NCBI GenBank assembly: GCA_014728785.1 | Contig: WJKZ01000255.1 | Span: forward strand, 1 to 7,587 | Direction: 5' to 3' | DNA from: Candidatus Omnitrophota bacterium | GTDB taxonomy: Bacteria; Omnitrophota; Gorgyraeia; Duberdicusellales; 4484-171 | DNA length: 7,587 nt | Part shown: in pieces, positions 1 to 5,868 of the stretch | How the letters are laid out: each line of letters starts with the position of its first letter | How positions within the stretch are numbered: the stretch's first letter is position 1 | The notes under the pieces: model-generated | Database searches by the model: none | What the model was told of the DNA's origin: nothing | The model's input: only the letters and a program-made list of their open reading frames with translations | Program-made: the position numbers and the translations under genes

Positions 1-746
1 GCATAAAGAAGGTAATCTTCAGGCCTTCCGACCTTATGTGGGATTCCGACATTAACCCCGAAGGTTTATCTATCCAGCTCGATAAGGATTTCGGCGGAGG
101 CTTCTCCGGATTTTTTAATACCGGTGTCTGGATGCTCGATGAAGATAGTAGTGATACCTCGGACAGGTTTATGACAGTTGTCCAGCCCGGTTTTCAGTAC
201 AAATGGGGCAGGGCCAAGCTTGGAGTGGCTGTAGCGAGTTATTTCATTGACAATATAGAGGATACTATTTTAAATAACGGCGGTGACTCCAGCGGCAGCT
301 ATAATACGATTGAAGGTTCGGGCTTAAAGTACAAGTATAATGTAATTTCTCCCGGCGTAAAATTGGAAGTTAAAGAGCCTTTCGGAGATCCGGTAATCCA
401 GAAGATTAAATTGTTCGGGGATTTCGTGCATAATCCTGACCCCAGCGATGAAGAAAACGGCTGGCTCGGCGGAGTTGAGTTTAAAATCGGAGGTCCTCTT
501 AAGATTTTCGATAAGGAGTGGAAGTTAGCTTATCTTCACAGAAGACTTGAAAAAGATGCCTGGCTCGATATCTTCCCCGATTCAGATGCCTACAGTGGGC
601 ATACCGATGTAAAGGGACATGAAATTAAAATAGGCTATCCCTTGGGAAAAAATACCAGTTTAGGGTTTGATTACTATCTTATGGAGAGAATTCAAGGGCA
701 GGGCAGAAGACATGTTTTCCAGGCAGATTGGATGATGGAGTTCTGA
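1..746 (+). CDS. Outer-membrane beta-barrel porin (Porin_5-like), 5' end missing
   Basis: This is the C-terminal part of a putative outer-membrane porin. The reading frame is open from the first complete codon (position 3) through the ATG at 36, so that ATG is an internal methionine and the gene begins upstream of the window. About 247 residues are visible. The segment RPSDLMWDSDINPEGLSIQL is typical of the putative-porin family Porin_5. After it come alternating aromatic/polar stretches with Gly- and Asp-rich turns, as in antiparallel barrel strands, and the protein ends in Phe (DWMMEF), the usual C-terminal signal for BAM-mediated insertion. Family members usually exceed 400 residues, so roughly half is probably missing. 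It ends 47 bp before pstS on the same strand, which suggests a role in phosphate or anion passage across the outer membrane. That substrate is inferred from context only; the sequence itself does not show selectivity. Confidence 0.8.
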   Translation, partial: IKKVIFRPSDLMWDSDINPEGLSIQLDKDFGGGFSGFFNTGVWMLDEDSSDTSDRFMTVVQPGFQYKWGRAKLGVAVASYFIDNIEDTILNNGGDSSGSYNTIEGSGLKYKYNVISPGVKLEVKEPFGDPVIQKIKLFGDFVHNPDPSDEENGWLGGVEFKIGGPLKIFDKEWKLAYLHRRLEKDAWLDIFPDSDAYSGHTDVKGHEIKIGYPLGKNTSLGFDYYLMERIQGQGRRHVFQADWMMEF

Positions 747-793
747 GTTGTCTAAAAAAATTAAGCAATTTTTAAAAAAGGAGTAGTGTAAAT

Positions 794-1606
794 ATGAAAA
801 TAGGTAGAATAATTATGTTGAGCCTCCTGACCTTTGTATTTTGTTTACCCCAAGTCTTTGCCTCAAGTGTGACTATTAAAGGTTCAACTACCGTTCTTCC
901 CATCGCCCAGGCATGTGCTGAGGCTTTTATGAACCAGAATGCCGATGTGAACATATCGGTCCAAGGTGGCGGTTCAGGTGTAGGGATAGCATCAATAATA
1001 GACGGAACGGCCGATATCGGTGATGCATCAAGGCCCATAAAAGACAAGGAGCTACAAAAAGCAGTAGCCCGGGGTGTAGACCCTAAAGCCCATGTCGTGG
1101 CTATGGATGGGATTGCCGTTGTAGTTCATCCAAGTAATCCGATTAATGCTTTAACCATAAAGCAGATAAAAGATATCTACACAGGAAAGATTTCCAACTG
1201 GGCTGAGCTCGGTGCAGGAAGTGGGGAAATAGTAGTTATTTCCCGTGACAGCGCAAGCGGAACCTACGAGACTTTCTACAAGTTGGCTTTAGATAAAGCA
1301 AAGACAAGGCCCGATTCACTGCTTCAGGCTTCAAACCAGGCAGTAGCCACCACTGTAGCCAGGACTCCCGGAGCGATAGGCTACGTTGGTTTAGGTTACT
1401 TATCAGATGCGTTAAAGGCAGTCGATATTAACGGAGTAACGCCTTCTAAGGCCACGGTCCTTTCCGGGGAGTATTCTTTATCACGCCCTTTATTTATGTA
1501 CACCGACGGAAAGCCCAAAGGTGCGGTGAAAGAGTTTCTTGATTTTGTTTTGAGTGACAGAGGACAAAAGTTGGCAGGGGAGGCCGGTTACATAGGACTT
1601 AAGTAG
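794..1606 (+). CDS. pstS: Phosphate ABC transporter substrate-binding protein PstS
   Basis: Periplasmic phosphate receptor that delivers phosphate to the PstCA channel. The 270-residue protein starts with a Sec signal peptide (Lys/Arg, then a hydrophobic core to about residue 19), with likely cleavage after VFA at residue 23. Cys17 is not in a lipobox (Phe precedes it), so a soluble rather than lipid-anchored form is expected. Phosphate-pocket motifs are visible: GSTTVLPIAQ (30-39), the Gly-rich QGGGSGVGI (57-65), a DASRPIK segment (77-83) and SRDSASGTYE (150-159), where Arg and Ser/Thr contact the ligand in this family. The start is supported by AAGGAG at 778-783, ten bases before the ATG. 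The length suits the compact PstS-like class (PBP_like_2 type), shorter than E. coli PstS. It lies directly upstream of pstCAB-phoU. Confidence 0.95.
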   Translation: MKIGRIIMLSLLTFVFCLPQVFASSVTIKGSTTVLPIAQACAEAFMNQNADVNISVQGGGSGVGIASIIDGTADIGDASRPIKDKELQKAVARGVDPKAHVVAMDGIAVVVHPSNPINALTIKQIKDIYTGKISNWAELGAGSGEIVVISRDSASGTYETFYKLALDKAKTRPDSLLQASNQAVATTVARTPGAIGYVGLGYLSDALKAVDINGVTPSKATVLSGEYSLSRPLFMYTDGKPKGAVKEFLDFVLSDRGQKLAGEAGYIGLK

Positions 1607-1633
1607 TTTGTTTTTTGCTCATTTAATCCCTTC

Positions 1634-1674
1634 TTGAGCCTGATGCGTTTCGATAGAAGGCGTATCAGGCTCAA
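1634..1674 (+). promoter_or_regulatory. Strong intercistronic hairpin between pstS and pstC
   Basis: TTGAGCCTGATGCG (1634-1647) pairs with CGTATCAGGCTCAA (1661-1674) over 14 bp with a single G-U wobble. Inner U-G, U-G and U-A pairs extend it to 17 bp around a 7-nt loop (1651-1657). The 3' side continues ACTTTGATAAG, which is not a proper U-tract, so a strong intrinsic terminator is unlikely. Its position, just after a binding-protein gene and before the permease genes, is where many transport operons carry a structure that protects the upstream message from 3' decay or partly attenuates read-through. I infer that role here. The rest of the 102-bp gap shows no gene. Confidence 0.75.
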
Positions 1675-1708
1675 ACTTTGATAAGAACTATTTAGTAGGA
1701 TAATACGT

Positions 1709-2599
1709 ATGAAAAAAGCTCAATTGAAAGAAAATCTTTATAGATGGTTTTTTGGATTGTTTGCTTTTTCTTCCTTAATTTTTTTAGTGGGTATAACAAT
1801 CATTCTTTTTAAGGAAGGTCTGCCTCTGTTTAAAGAAATAAATTTTTTTAACACAATAGCCGGAAGGTACTGGTACCCTACTTACGAACCGCCGGAATTC
1901 GGAATGCTCCCCTTAATTCTTGCTTCTTTCTGGGTTACGGTAGGTGCCCTTTTTGTATGCGTGCCTCTGGGAGTAGGCAGCGCTCTCTATATACATGAGC
2001 TTGCCGGAGACAGGCAGAAAGCAATTCTTAAGCCCCTGGTTGAAATTTTAGCAAGCATACCTTCTATAGTTTACGGTTTTTTCGGTATGGTTATAGTAGC
2101 CCCTTTATTACAGGATTGGTTAAATTTGCCGGTAGGTCAGACTGCTTTTACCGGAAGCCTTATGTTAGGTATAATGGCTACTCCTACAGTGTGCAGTATT
2201 GCCGAAGACGCTTTAGGTTTTGTCCCCAAAGGTTTCAGGGAAGCATCTTTTGCGGTAGGAGCAAACCGGTGGCAGACTCTTACCAGGGTTGTTATACCTG
2301 CGGCAGGCTCAGGAATATCTACTGCTATAATTTTAGGTATGAGCCGGGCGGTGGGAGAAACGATGACAGTTCTTATGGTTACCGGCGGAGCTGCGGTCAT
2401 ACCTAAATCTTTTTTTCAGCCGGTCAGGCCGATGACTTCTACTATCGCCGCGGAGATGGGAGAAACCGTTATAGGCAGTACCCATTATCATGCTCTTTTT
2501 GCTATAGGGCTCATTCTGTTTTTCATTACTCTCGTTTTTAATATAGTTGCAGAGTTCATAAGCCGCAGATTCAGAATTAAATTGGGTTTAGGCAGATAA
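1709..2599 (+). CDS. pstC: Phosphate ABC transporter permease PstC
   Basis: One of the two inner-membrane subunits forming the phosphate channel with PstA. The 296 residues give about six hydrophobic segments (near 14-35, 67-95, 112-134, 148-168, 203-226 and 262-284), as expected for PstC. The cytoplasmic EAA loop that docks onto the ATPase is clear: EASFAVGANRW (178-188) followed by the VVIP turn (194-197). The conserved SRAVGETMTV (212-221) identifies the PstC/PstA branch of binding-protein-dependent permeases. A periplasmic loop near residues 50-65 carries the Trp/Tyr/Pro-rich stretch usual for PstC. The ATG is preceded by TAGGA (1696-1700) at 8 nt. It is followed 15 bp later by pstA. Confidence 0.95.
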   Translation: MKKAQLKENLYRWFFGLFAFSSLIFLVGITIILFKEGLPLFKEINFFNTIAGRYWYPTYEPPEFGMLPLILASFWVTVGALFVCVPLGVGSALYIHELAGDRQKAILKPLVEILASIPSIVYGFFGMVIVAPLLQDWLNLPVGQTAFTGSLMLGIMATPTVCSIAEDALGFVPKGFREASFAVGANRWQTLTRVVIPAAGSGISTAIILGMSRAVGETMTVLMVTGGAAVIPKSFFQPVRPMTSTIAAEMGETVIGSTHYHALFAIGLILFFITLVFNIVAEFISRRFRIKLGLGR

Positions 2600-2614
2600 A
2601 GTCACTTATAAAAA

Positions 2615-3463
2615 ATGAAAAGAGGAATTTCGCAGAGATTGGGTTTTTTTTCACTTTTTCTTTGCATGTTGGTCACTTTGTTTTTTCTGGGGGCCATAAT
2701 TTATTTTATTACAGCAAGAGGCGTATCAGCTATCAGCTGGGAATTTCTTACCCAGGTGCCTAAAAAAGCAATGACTGCCGGTGGGGTGGCTCCGGCTATC
2801 CTGGGCACTTTCTATTTGACCCTGGGAGCCGTTGTTTTTTCTCTTCCCTTGGGGGTTGCTTGCGCAATTTACCTTTGCGAATACAGTCCCAAAAATTATG
2901 TAGTCAATTTGATAAGAATAAGTATTAATAATTTAGCCGGTGTGCCTTCGGTTGTATTCGGCCTGTTTGGTCTTGCGGTTTTTGTTAAATTTTTAGATTT
3001 TGGCGTATCAATTCTTTCCGGGTGCCTGACTTTAGGTATAATGATACTGCCTAATATTATTTCTGCTTCCCAGGAAGCTTTACTGGCCGTTCCTCAATCG
3101 TACCGGGAAGCCTCTTTTGCTTTGGGGGCTACTCGATGGGAGACTATAAAAAGGGTAGTATTGCCTTCATCTTTGTCAGGTATATTAACCGGAGTTATTT
3201 TAAGTATAGGGAGAGTGGCAGGAGAAACCGCACCAATTCTTTTTACTGCGGCTACATTTTATATGAGAGGTTACCCTAACTCCATATTTTCTGAGGTTAT
3301 GGCTTTGCCTTATCACATCTATGCTTTGATGACCGAAGGAACACATCCCCAACAGCAGAGACATATTGCTTACGGATGTGCAATGGTTCTTCTAATACTT
3401 GTTCTTATGGTCTCAACTCTGGCTATAATCATAAGACAGAAGCAGAGGAGTAAATATGGCTGA
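2615..3463 (+). CDS. pstA: Phosphate ABC transporter permease PstA
   Basis: Second channel subunit of the phosphate importer, partner of PstC. The protein has 282 residues with hydrophobic segments near 11-33, 61-90, 108-129, 135-155, 189-212 and 255-273. [14 protein letters not shown] (56-69) is the typical PstA entry to the second helix, [11 protein letters not shown] (165-175) is the ATPase-docking EAA loop, and [10 protein letters not shown] (199-208) is the family signature distinguishing PstA from PstC. The ATG at 2615 has no Shine-Dalgarno match upstream (A/T-rich run), so translation may be coupled to pstC, whose stop is 15 bp away. An in-frame TTG at 2639 lies 12 nt after AGAGGA, but using it would remove the basic N-terminus ahead of helix 1, so the ATG is preferred. 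The 3' end overlaps pstB by 8 bp. Confidence 0.95.
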   Translation: MKRGISQRLGFFSLFLCMLVTLFFLGAIIYFITARGVSAISWEFLTQVPKKAMTAGGVAPAILGTFYLTLGAVVFSLPLGVACAIYLCEYSPKNYVVNLIRISINNLAGVPSVVFGLFGLAVFVKFLDFGVSILSGCLTLGIMILPNIISASQEALLAVPQSYREASFALGATRWETIKRVVLPSSLSGILTGVILSIGRVAGETAPILFTAATFYMRGYPNSIFSEVMALPYHIYALMTEGTHPQQQRHIAYGCAMVLLILVLMVSTLAIIIRQKQRSKYG

Positions 3464-4217
3464 TAAAATAAGAATGAAATTGGAAAATGTCAACTTCTTC
3501 TACGCAGATACGCAGGCTTTATATGAGATAAACCTTGATATATATCAGAATAAAGTAACTGCGATTATAGGACCTTCCGGTTGCGGCAAATCTACCTTAA
3601 TAAAGCTTTTAAACCGGATGAATGAACTTATACCTAACGCTAGGTGTGAAGGAAACATCTATCTTGACGGTCATGATATTTATGACCCTAAAGTGGACGT
3701 GGTGGATGTCAGAAGACGTATTGGTATGGTATTTCAAAAGCCCAACCCGTTTCCGAAATCAATTTTTGACAATGTTGCCTACGGGCTCTACATAAACGGT
3801 GTCAAAGACAGGCATTATATAAATTATAAAGTAGAGAAAAGCCTTAAAGACGCAACTTTATGGAAGGAGGTAAGTGACCGGCTTCACTCCAGCGCTTTAC
3901 AATTATCGGGAGGTCAGCAGCAGCGTTTATGTATAGCCAGGACCCTGGCGGTTGAACCGGAAGTAGTGTTAATGGACGAGCCTGCTTCAGCGCTTGACCC
4001 TACTTCCACCGCTAAGATAGAGGAATTAATACAGGAGTTAAAGGAAAAATATACTATTGTGATAGTTACCCACAATATGCAGCAAGCTGCCAGGATATCC
4101 GATTACACTCTTTTTCTTATGCTGGGGAAAATGATAGAATATGATGTGACCAATAAGATTTTTACCAATCCTTCCAAAAAGATAACAGAAGACTATATTA
4201 CGGGAAGGTTCGGCTGA
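3456..4217 (+). CDS. pstB: Phosphate ABC transporter ATPase PstB
   Basis: Cytoplasmic ATPase driving phosphate import through PstCA. The 253-residue length is standard for PstB. All nucleotide-binding motifs are intact: Walker [10 protein letters not shown] (39-47), Q-loop at Gln94 within the PstB-specific FQKPNPFP (93-100), signature LSGGQQQRL (150-158), Walker [14 protein letters not shown] (170-182) with catalytic Glu175, and H-loop His206 in THNMQQA. The C-terminal ITGRFG is the usual PstB tail. GAGGAG (3445-3450) lies 5 nt before the ATG, inside the end of pstA, and the genes overlap by 8 bp, so translational coupling with pstA is likely. phoU follows after 20 bp. Confidence 0.97.
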   Translation: MADKIRMKLENVNFFYADTQALYEINLDIYQNKVTAIIGPSGCGKSTLIKLLNRMNELIPNARCEGNIYLDGHDIYDPKVDVVDVRRRIGMVFQKPNPFPKSIFDNVAYGLYINGVKDRHYINYKVEKSLKDATLWKEVSDRLHSSALQLSGGQQQRLCIARTLAVEPEVVLMDEPASALDPTSTAKIEELIQELKEKYTIVIVTHNMQQAARISDYTLFLMLGKMIEYDVTNKIFTNPSKKITEDYITGRFG

Positions 4218-4237
4218 ATTTAATTAGGAGGAGAATT

Positions 4238-4927
4238 ATGGAGAGACATTTCGATGAAGAATTAAAGAAACTAAAAAATGACCTTTTAAAGATGGCTGCC
4301 TTGACAGAACAGGCTATTCATAAATCGATAGAAGCTTTGAAGTCCCAGGACAGGAAAATGGCTATGAAGGTGATAGAAGAAGATACTCAAATAGACCAAA
4401 TAGAACTGGTTATAGAGGAAGAAGCAATAGAGATGCTTGCCTTGCGGGAGCCAAAAGCAAAAGATTTAAGGTTTATTACCACCGGTATGAAGCTCAATGC
4501 CGAACTGGAGAGGATTGCCGATTTGGCAGTCAATGTAGCTCAGAGAGTCCTCGATTTAGAGGAAAATAAACCTCTGCTCAAACCCCTGATAGATATACCA
4601 AAGCTCTCCTTTCTGGCTCAAAGGATGGTTAAAGATGCTATAGATTCATTTGTCAACTCTGATTCTGAACTGGCTAAGAAAGTTATACTTTCCGACTCAG
4701 AAGCCGATAAGTTAAGAAATTCTGTATGTGCCGAATTAATAAACGATTATCTGGTAAAAGACGGAGGAGATGCTCCCCGGGCAATCCCCCTTCTTTTGAT
4801 TGCCCGTCATCTGGAAAGAATTTGCGACCATGCCACTTATATGTCCCAAGATATCATATATATGATTAAAGCCAAGGTTGTTAAGCACCACCCTGAGAAA
4901 TTAGGCGGTAATAACTCAAAAAAATAG
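4238..4927 (+). CDS. phoU: Phosphate transport system regulatory protein PhoU
   Basis: Cytoplasmic negative regulator that links Pst transporter state to Pho signalling and restrains phosphate uptake. The 229 residues form the two-repeat all-helical PhoU fold. Each repeat carries its metal-binding helix: ELERIADLAVNVA (89-101; Glu91, Asp95, Asn99) and HLERICDHAT (191-200; Glu193, Asp197, Thr200). The N-terminal FDEELKKLKNDLLKMA and the REPKAKDLRFI segment (70-80) are also family hallmarks. An excellent ribosome site, AGGAGG at 4226-4231, precedes the ATG. Its usual signalling partner PhoR is not in the window, so the regulator it acts on must be encoded elsewhere or upstream. The Lys/His-rich C-terminal tail is variable in the family. 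Confidence 0.96.
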   Translation: MERHFDEELKKLKNDLLKMAALTEQAIHKSIEALKSQDRKMAMKVIEEDTQIDQIELVIEEEAIEMLALREPKAKDLRFITTGMKLNAELERIADLAVNVAQRVLDLEENKPLLKPLIDIPKLSFLAQRMVKDAIDSFVNSDSELAKKVILSDSEADKLRNSVCAELINDYLVKDGGDAPRAIPLLLIARHLERICDHATYMSQDIIYMIKAKVVKHHPEKLGGNNSKK

Positions 4928-4931
4928 ATCT

Positions 4932-4977
4932 CTTATTTCCGAAAAAAAATTTGATATTATCGTTTTTTTGGGATAAG
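4932..4977 (+). terminator. Imperfect A/T-rich hairpin after phoU (possible weak terminator)
   Basis: CTTAT (4932-4936) pairs with ATAAG (4973-4977). A T-G wobble (4937/4972), CC/GG (4939-4940/4970-4971) and a 7-bp A/T stem (4942-4948/4963-4969) follow, with two single-base bulges and a 14-nt loop. The stem is long but weak and the following sequence is not a U-run, so termination would be partial at best. It overlaps the proposed promoter for the next gene, so the dyad may instead be incidental or act at the DNA level. Confidence 0.35.
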
Positions 4978-4979
4978 AT
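4951..4979 (+). promoter_or_regulatory. Candidate sigma70-type promoter for the 109-residue gene
   Basis: TTGATA (4951-4956) and TAAGAT (4974-4979) are separated by an optimal 17 nt and match the -35 and -10 consensus at 5/6 and 4/6 positions. Transcription would start near 4986, giving a leader of about 30 nt. An alternative -10, TACAAT at 4988-4993, has a better hexamer but no good -35 at the right distance. The proposal is from sequence only. Confidence 0.45.
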
Positions 4980-5015
4980 ATAGACTATACAATTAGAGAA
5001 AAATTATATAAAAAG

Positions 5016-5345
5016 ATGGAATTAAGAGAGCTTAAAAGCAGATTTGCTAATCTTGATGTATATGAGCAGAGAGATTCTCAAGAAGATTATGAGGAGCTTG
5101 TTTTTTACGCCAGGGATCTGGAAAAATGGGAAGAGATTCTCTGCGATTTCTTTGGCCAGCCCGCAAAACCTGCCGAGGCTAAGCCGACCCGGGCCGATTC
5201 AAAGCTTACCAGAGAGTTTGGAGGGGTGTTTAAAGGCCAGACTTTGTTCAAGAAAGATATGCCTGAAAAGACAGTAATAGCTATGCTTTGGCCCTGGCAG
5301 GATAATGAACATATAACTCTAAAAATAGCCTCGATAAAGAAATAG
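5016..5345 (+). CDS. Hypothetical protein, 109 residues
   Basis: I do not recognise this protein. It is probably real: it lies in an otherwise empty 515-bp stretch between phoU and fur, has its own plausible promoter, and reads as a sensible soluble protein with no signal peptide or membrane segment. Residues 1-46 look like an acidic helix (many Glu/Asp with spaced Leu/Phe/Tyr). Residues 48-60 are a Pro/Ala/Lys linker (GQPAKPAEAKPT). Residues 65-109 have beta-type alternation, including TVIAMLWPW (86-94) and a basic end (KIASIKK). There is one cysteine (Cys43) and no metal or catalytic motif I can name. The ATG lacks a Shine-Dalgarno sequence, only A-rich bases preceding it. A helix-linker-strand layout would suit a small adaptor or regulator, but that is speculation. 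Phosphate and iron contexts flank it and do not decide its role. Confidence 0.65.
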   Translation: MELRELKSRFANLDVYEQRDSQEDYEELVFYARDLEKWEEILCDFFGQPAKPAEAKPTRADSKLTREFGGVFKGQTLFKKDMPEKTVIAMLWPWQDNEHITLKIASIKK

Positions 5346-5365
5346 CCTAAAAAATAAAGGCTTTT
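5344..5365 (+). terminator. Small hairpin with short T-run after the 109-residue gene
   Basis: AGCCT (5344-5348) and AGGCT (5358-5362) can form a 5-bp stem around a 9-nt A-rich loop, followed by TTTC (5363-5366). It begins at the last bases of the stop codon. The stem is short and the T-run brief, so it would be a weak intrinsic terminator. Its position before a strong new promoter makes a transcript end here reasonable. Confidence 0.35.
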
Positions 5366-5375
5366 CAATCCTTAA

Positions 5376-5407
5376 CAATAATAATTATTTTCTAAAAATA
5401 ATTATTG
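5376..5407 (+). promoter_or_regulatory. Fur-box-like operator upstream of fur
   Basis: A perfect 12-bp inverted repeat, AATAATTATTTT (5380-5391) and AAAATAATTATT (5395-5406), is centred on a 3-nt spacer. Each arm contains the self-palindromic decamer AATAATTATT (5380-5389 and 5397-5406), the copies being 17 bp apart. The left part also fits the Fur/PerR core ATAAT-N-ATTAT exactly at 5378-5388, although the outer bases of the classic 15-mers are not matched. The right arm runs into the -35 hexamer at 5405-5410, so a bound dimer would block RNA polymerase. The Fur-family protein encoded immediately downstream is the obvious binder, giving autoregulation of the fur-smsCB operon (inference). Confidence 0.75.
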
Positions 5408-5433
5408 ACAAATTCCGATAATCTTCCTACAAT
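5405..5433 (+). promoter_or_regulatory. Strong sigma70-type promoter of the fur-smsCB operon
   Basis: A perfect -35 TTGACA (5405-5410), exactly 17 nt of spacer and a -10 TACAAT (5428-5433) make this the best promoter in the window. The expected start is G5440, three bases before the fur ATG at 5443, so the transcript should be essentially leaderless. The -35 shares its first two bases with the upstream inverted repeat. Confidence 0.8.
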
Positions 5434-5442
5434 ATTTTTGAA

Positions 5443-5853
5443 ATGGACGAGATTGTCAGTACTTTAAAGGGTAAAGGAATAAAAATTACTCCCCAGCGTC
5501 TGGAAATATACAGGATTTTAGCAGGGCACAATAAACATTTGACTGCGGAATCTATTTATGAAAGAATTAAGGCAAAAATACCGGGAATATCACTGGCTAC
5601 TGTTTATACTGTTTTAGAAGTTTTAAAGAGTAAAAAATTAATCAGCGAGATAAGAATAAAATTTGATAAATCTTGTTTTGAATCGCGTACTGATATGCAC
5701 CACCATTTTTTATGTACTAAGTGCGGCAGGATATTTGATATTGATATACCACCATGCCCTACTTTGGCGGAAAAAGAGGTGAATGGCCATCTGATAGAAA
5801 AAATAGGGGGCTATTTTTACGGGGTGTGTTCTGATTGTCGGAAGAAACCCTGA
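5443..5853 (+). CDS. Fur-family metal-dependent transcriptional regulator
   Basis: DNA-binding metalloregulator of the Fur/PerR/Zur superfamily, 136 residues, standard length. The winged-helix domain spans about 1-75: ITPQRLEIYRIL (15-26), then the recognition helix ISLATVYTVLEVL (49-61). Aligned by eye with Bacillus subtilis PerR, the structural zinc site is complete (Cys91, Cys94, Cys129, Cys132). The regulatory metal ligands correspond to His32, Glu80, His86, His88 and Asp99. PerR has Asp85 where this protein has Glu80; a Glu there is the Fur-like state and is reported to lower peroxide reactivity, so iron sensing is more likely than peroxide sensing. No Shine-Dalgarno sequence precedes the ATG, in line with a leaderless message. 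It is followed 15 bp later by smsC, so it probably controls iron-sulfur assembly in its own operon. Zur or Nur specificity cannot be excluded. Confidence 0.9.
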   Translation: MDEIVSTLKGKGIKITPQRLEIYRILAGHNKHLTAESIYERIKAKIPGISLATVYTVLEVLKSKKLISEIRIKFDKSCFESRTDMHHHFLCTKCGRIFDIDIPPCPTLAEKEVNGHLIEKIGGYFYGVCSDCRKKP

Positions 5854-5868
5854 AAGATTTATTTTTTT

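Noticed and set aside
756..773. 7-bp AT-only stem with 4-nt loop upstream of pstS
   Set aside because: AAAAATT/AATTTTT has no G-C pair, so it is too weak to be called a terminator; likely a by-product of the A/T-rich gap that carries the pstS ribosome site.
747..793. Pho box upstream of pstS
   Set aside because: I see no tandem CTGTCAT-like repeats in this 47-bp gap; any PhoB site would have to be upstream of the porin, outside the window.
794..865. PstS as a lipoprotein
   Set aside because: Cys17 is preceded by Phe and lies before the expected cleavage site, so there is no lipobox; VFA at 21-23 is a good signal peptidase I site.
772..1047. Minus-strand ORF opposite pstS (91 codons)
   Set aside because: It lies across the pstS start and signal peptide and has no recognisable protein features; a shadow of a clearly real gene.
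2116..2406. Overlapping + and - strand ORFs inside pstC (2116-2406 and 2137-2400)
   Set aside because: Both are alternative-frame readings of a conserved PstC region; compositions are unnatural (Arg/Tyr/Cys-rich in the + frame).
5044..5368. Alternative ORFs over the 109-residue gene (+ 5044-5277 and - 5105-5368)
   Set aside because: They lack promoters and ribosome sites, and the 5016-5345 frame has a more protein-like composition and a promoter at a suitable distance. The minus ORF would also start inside the gene.
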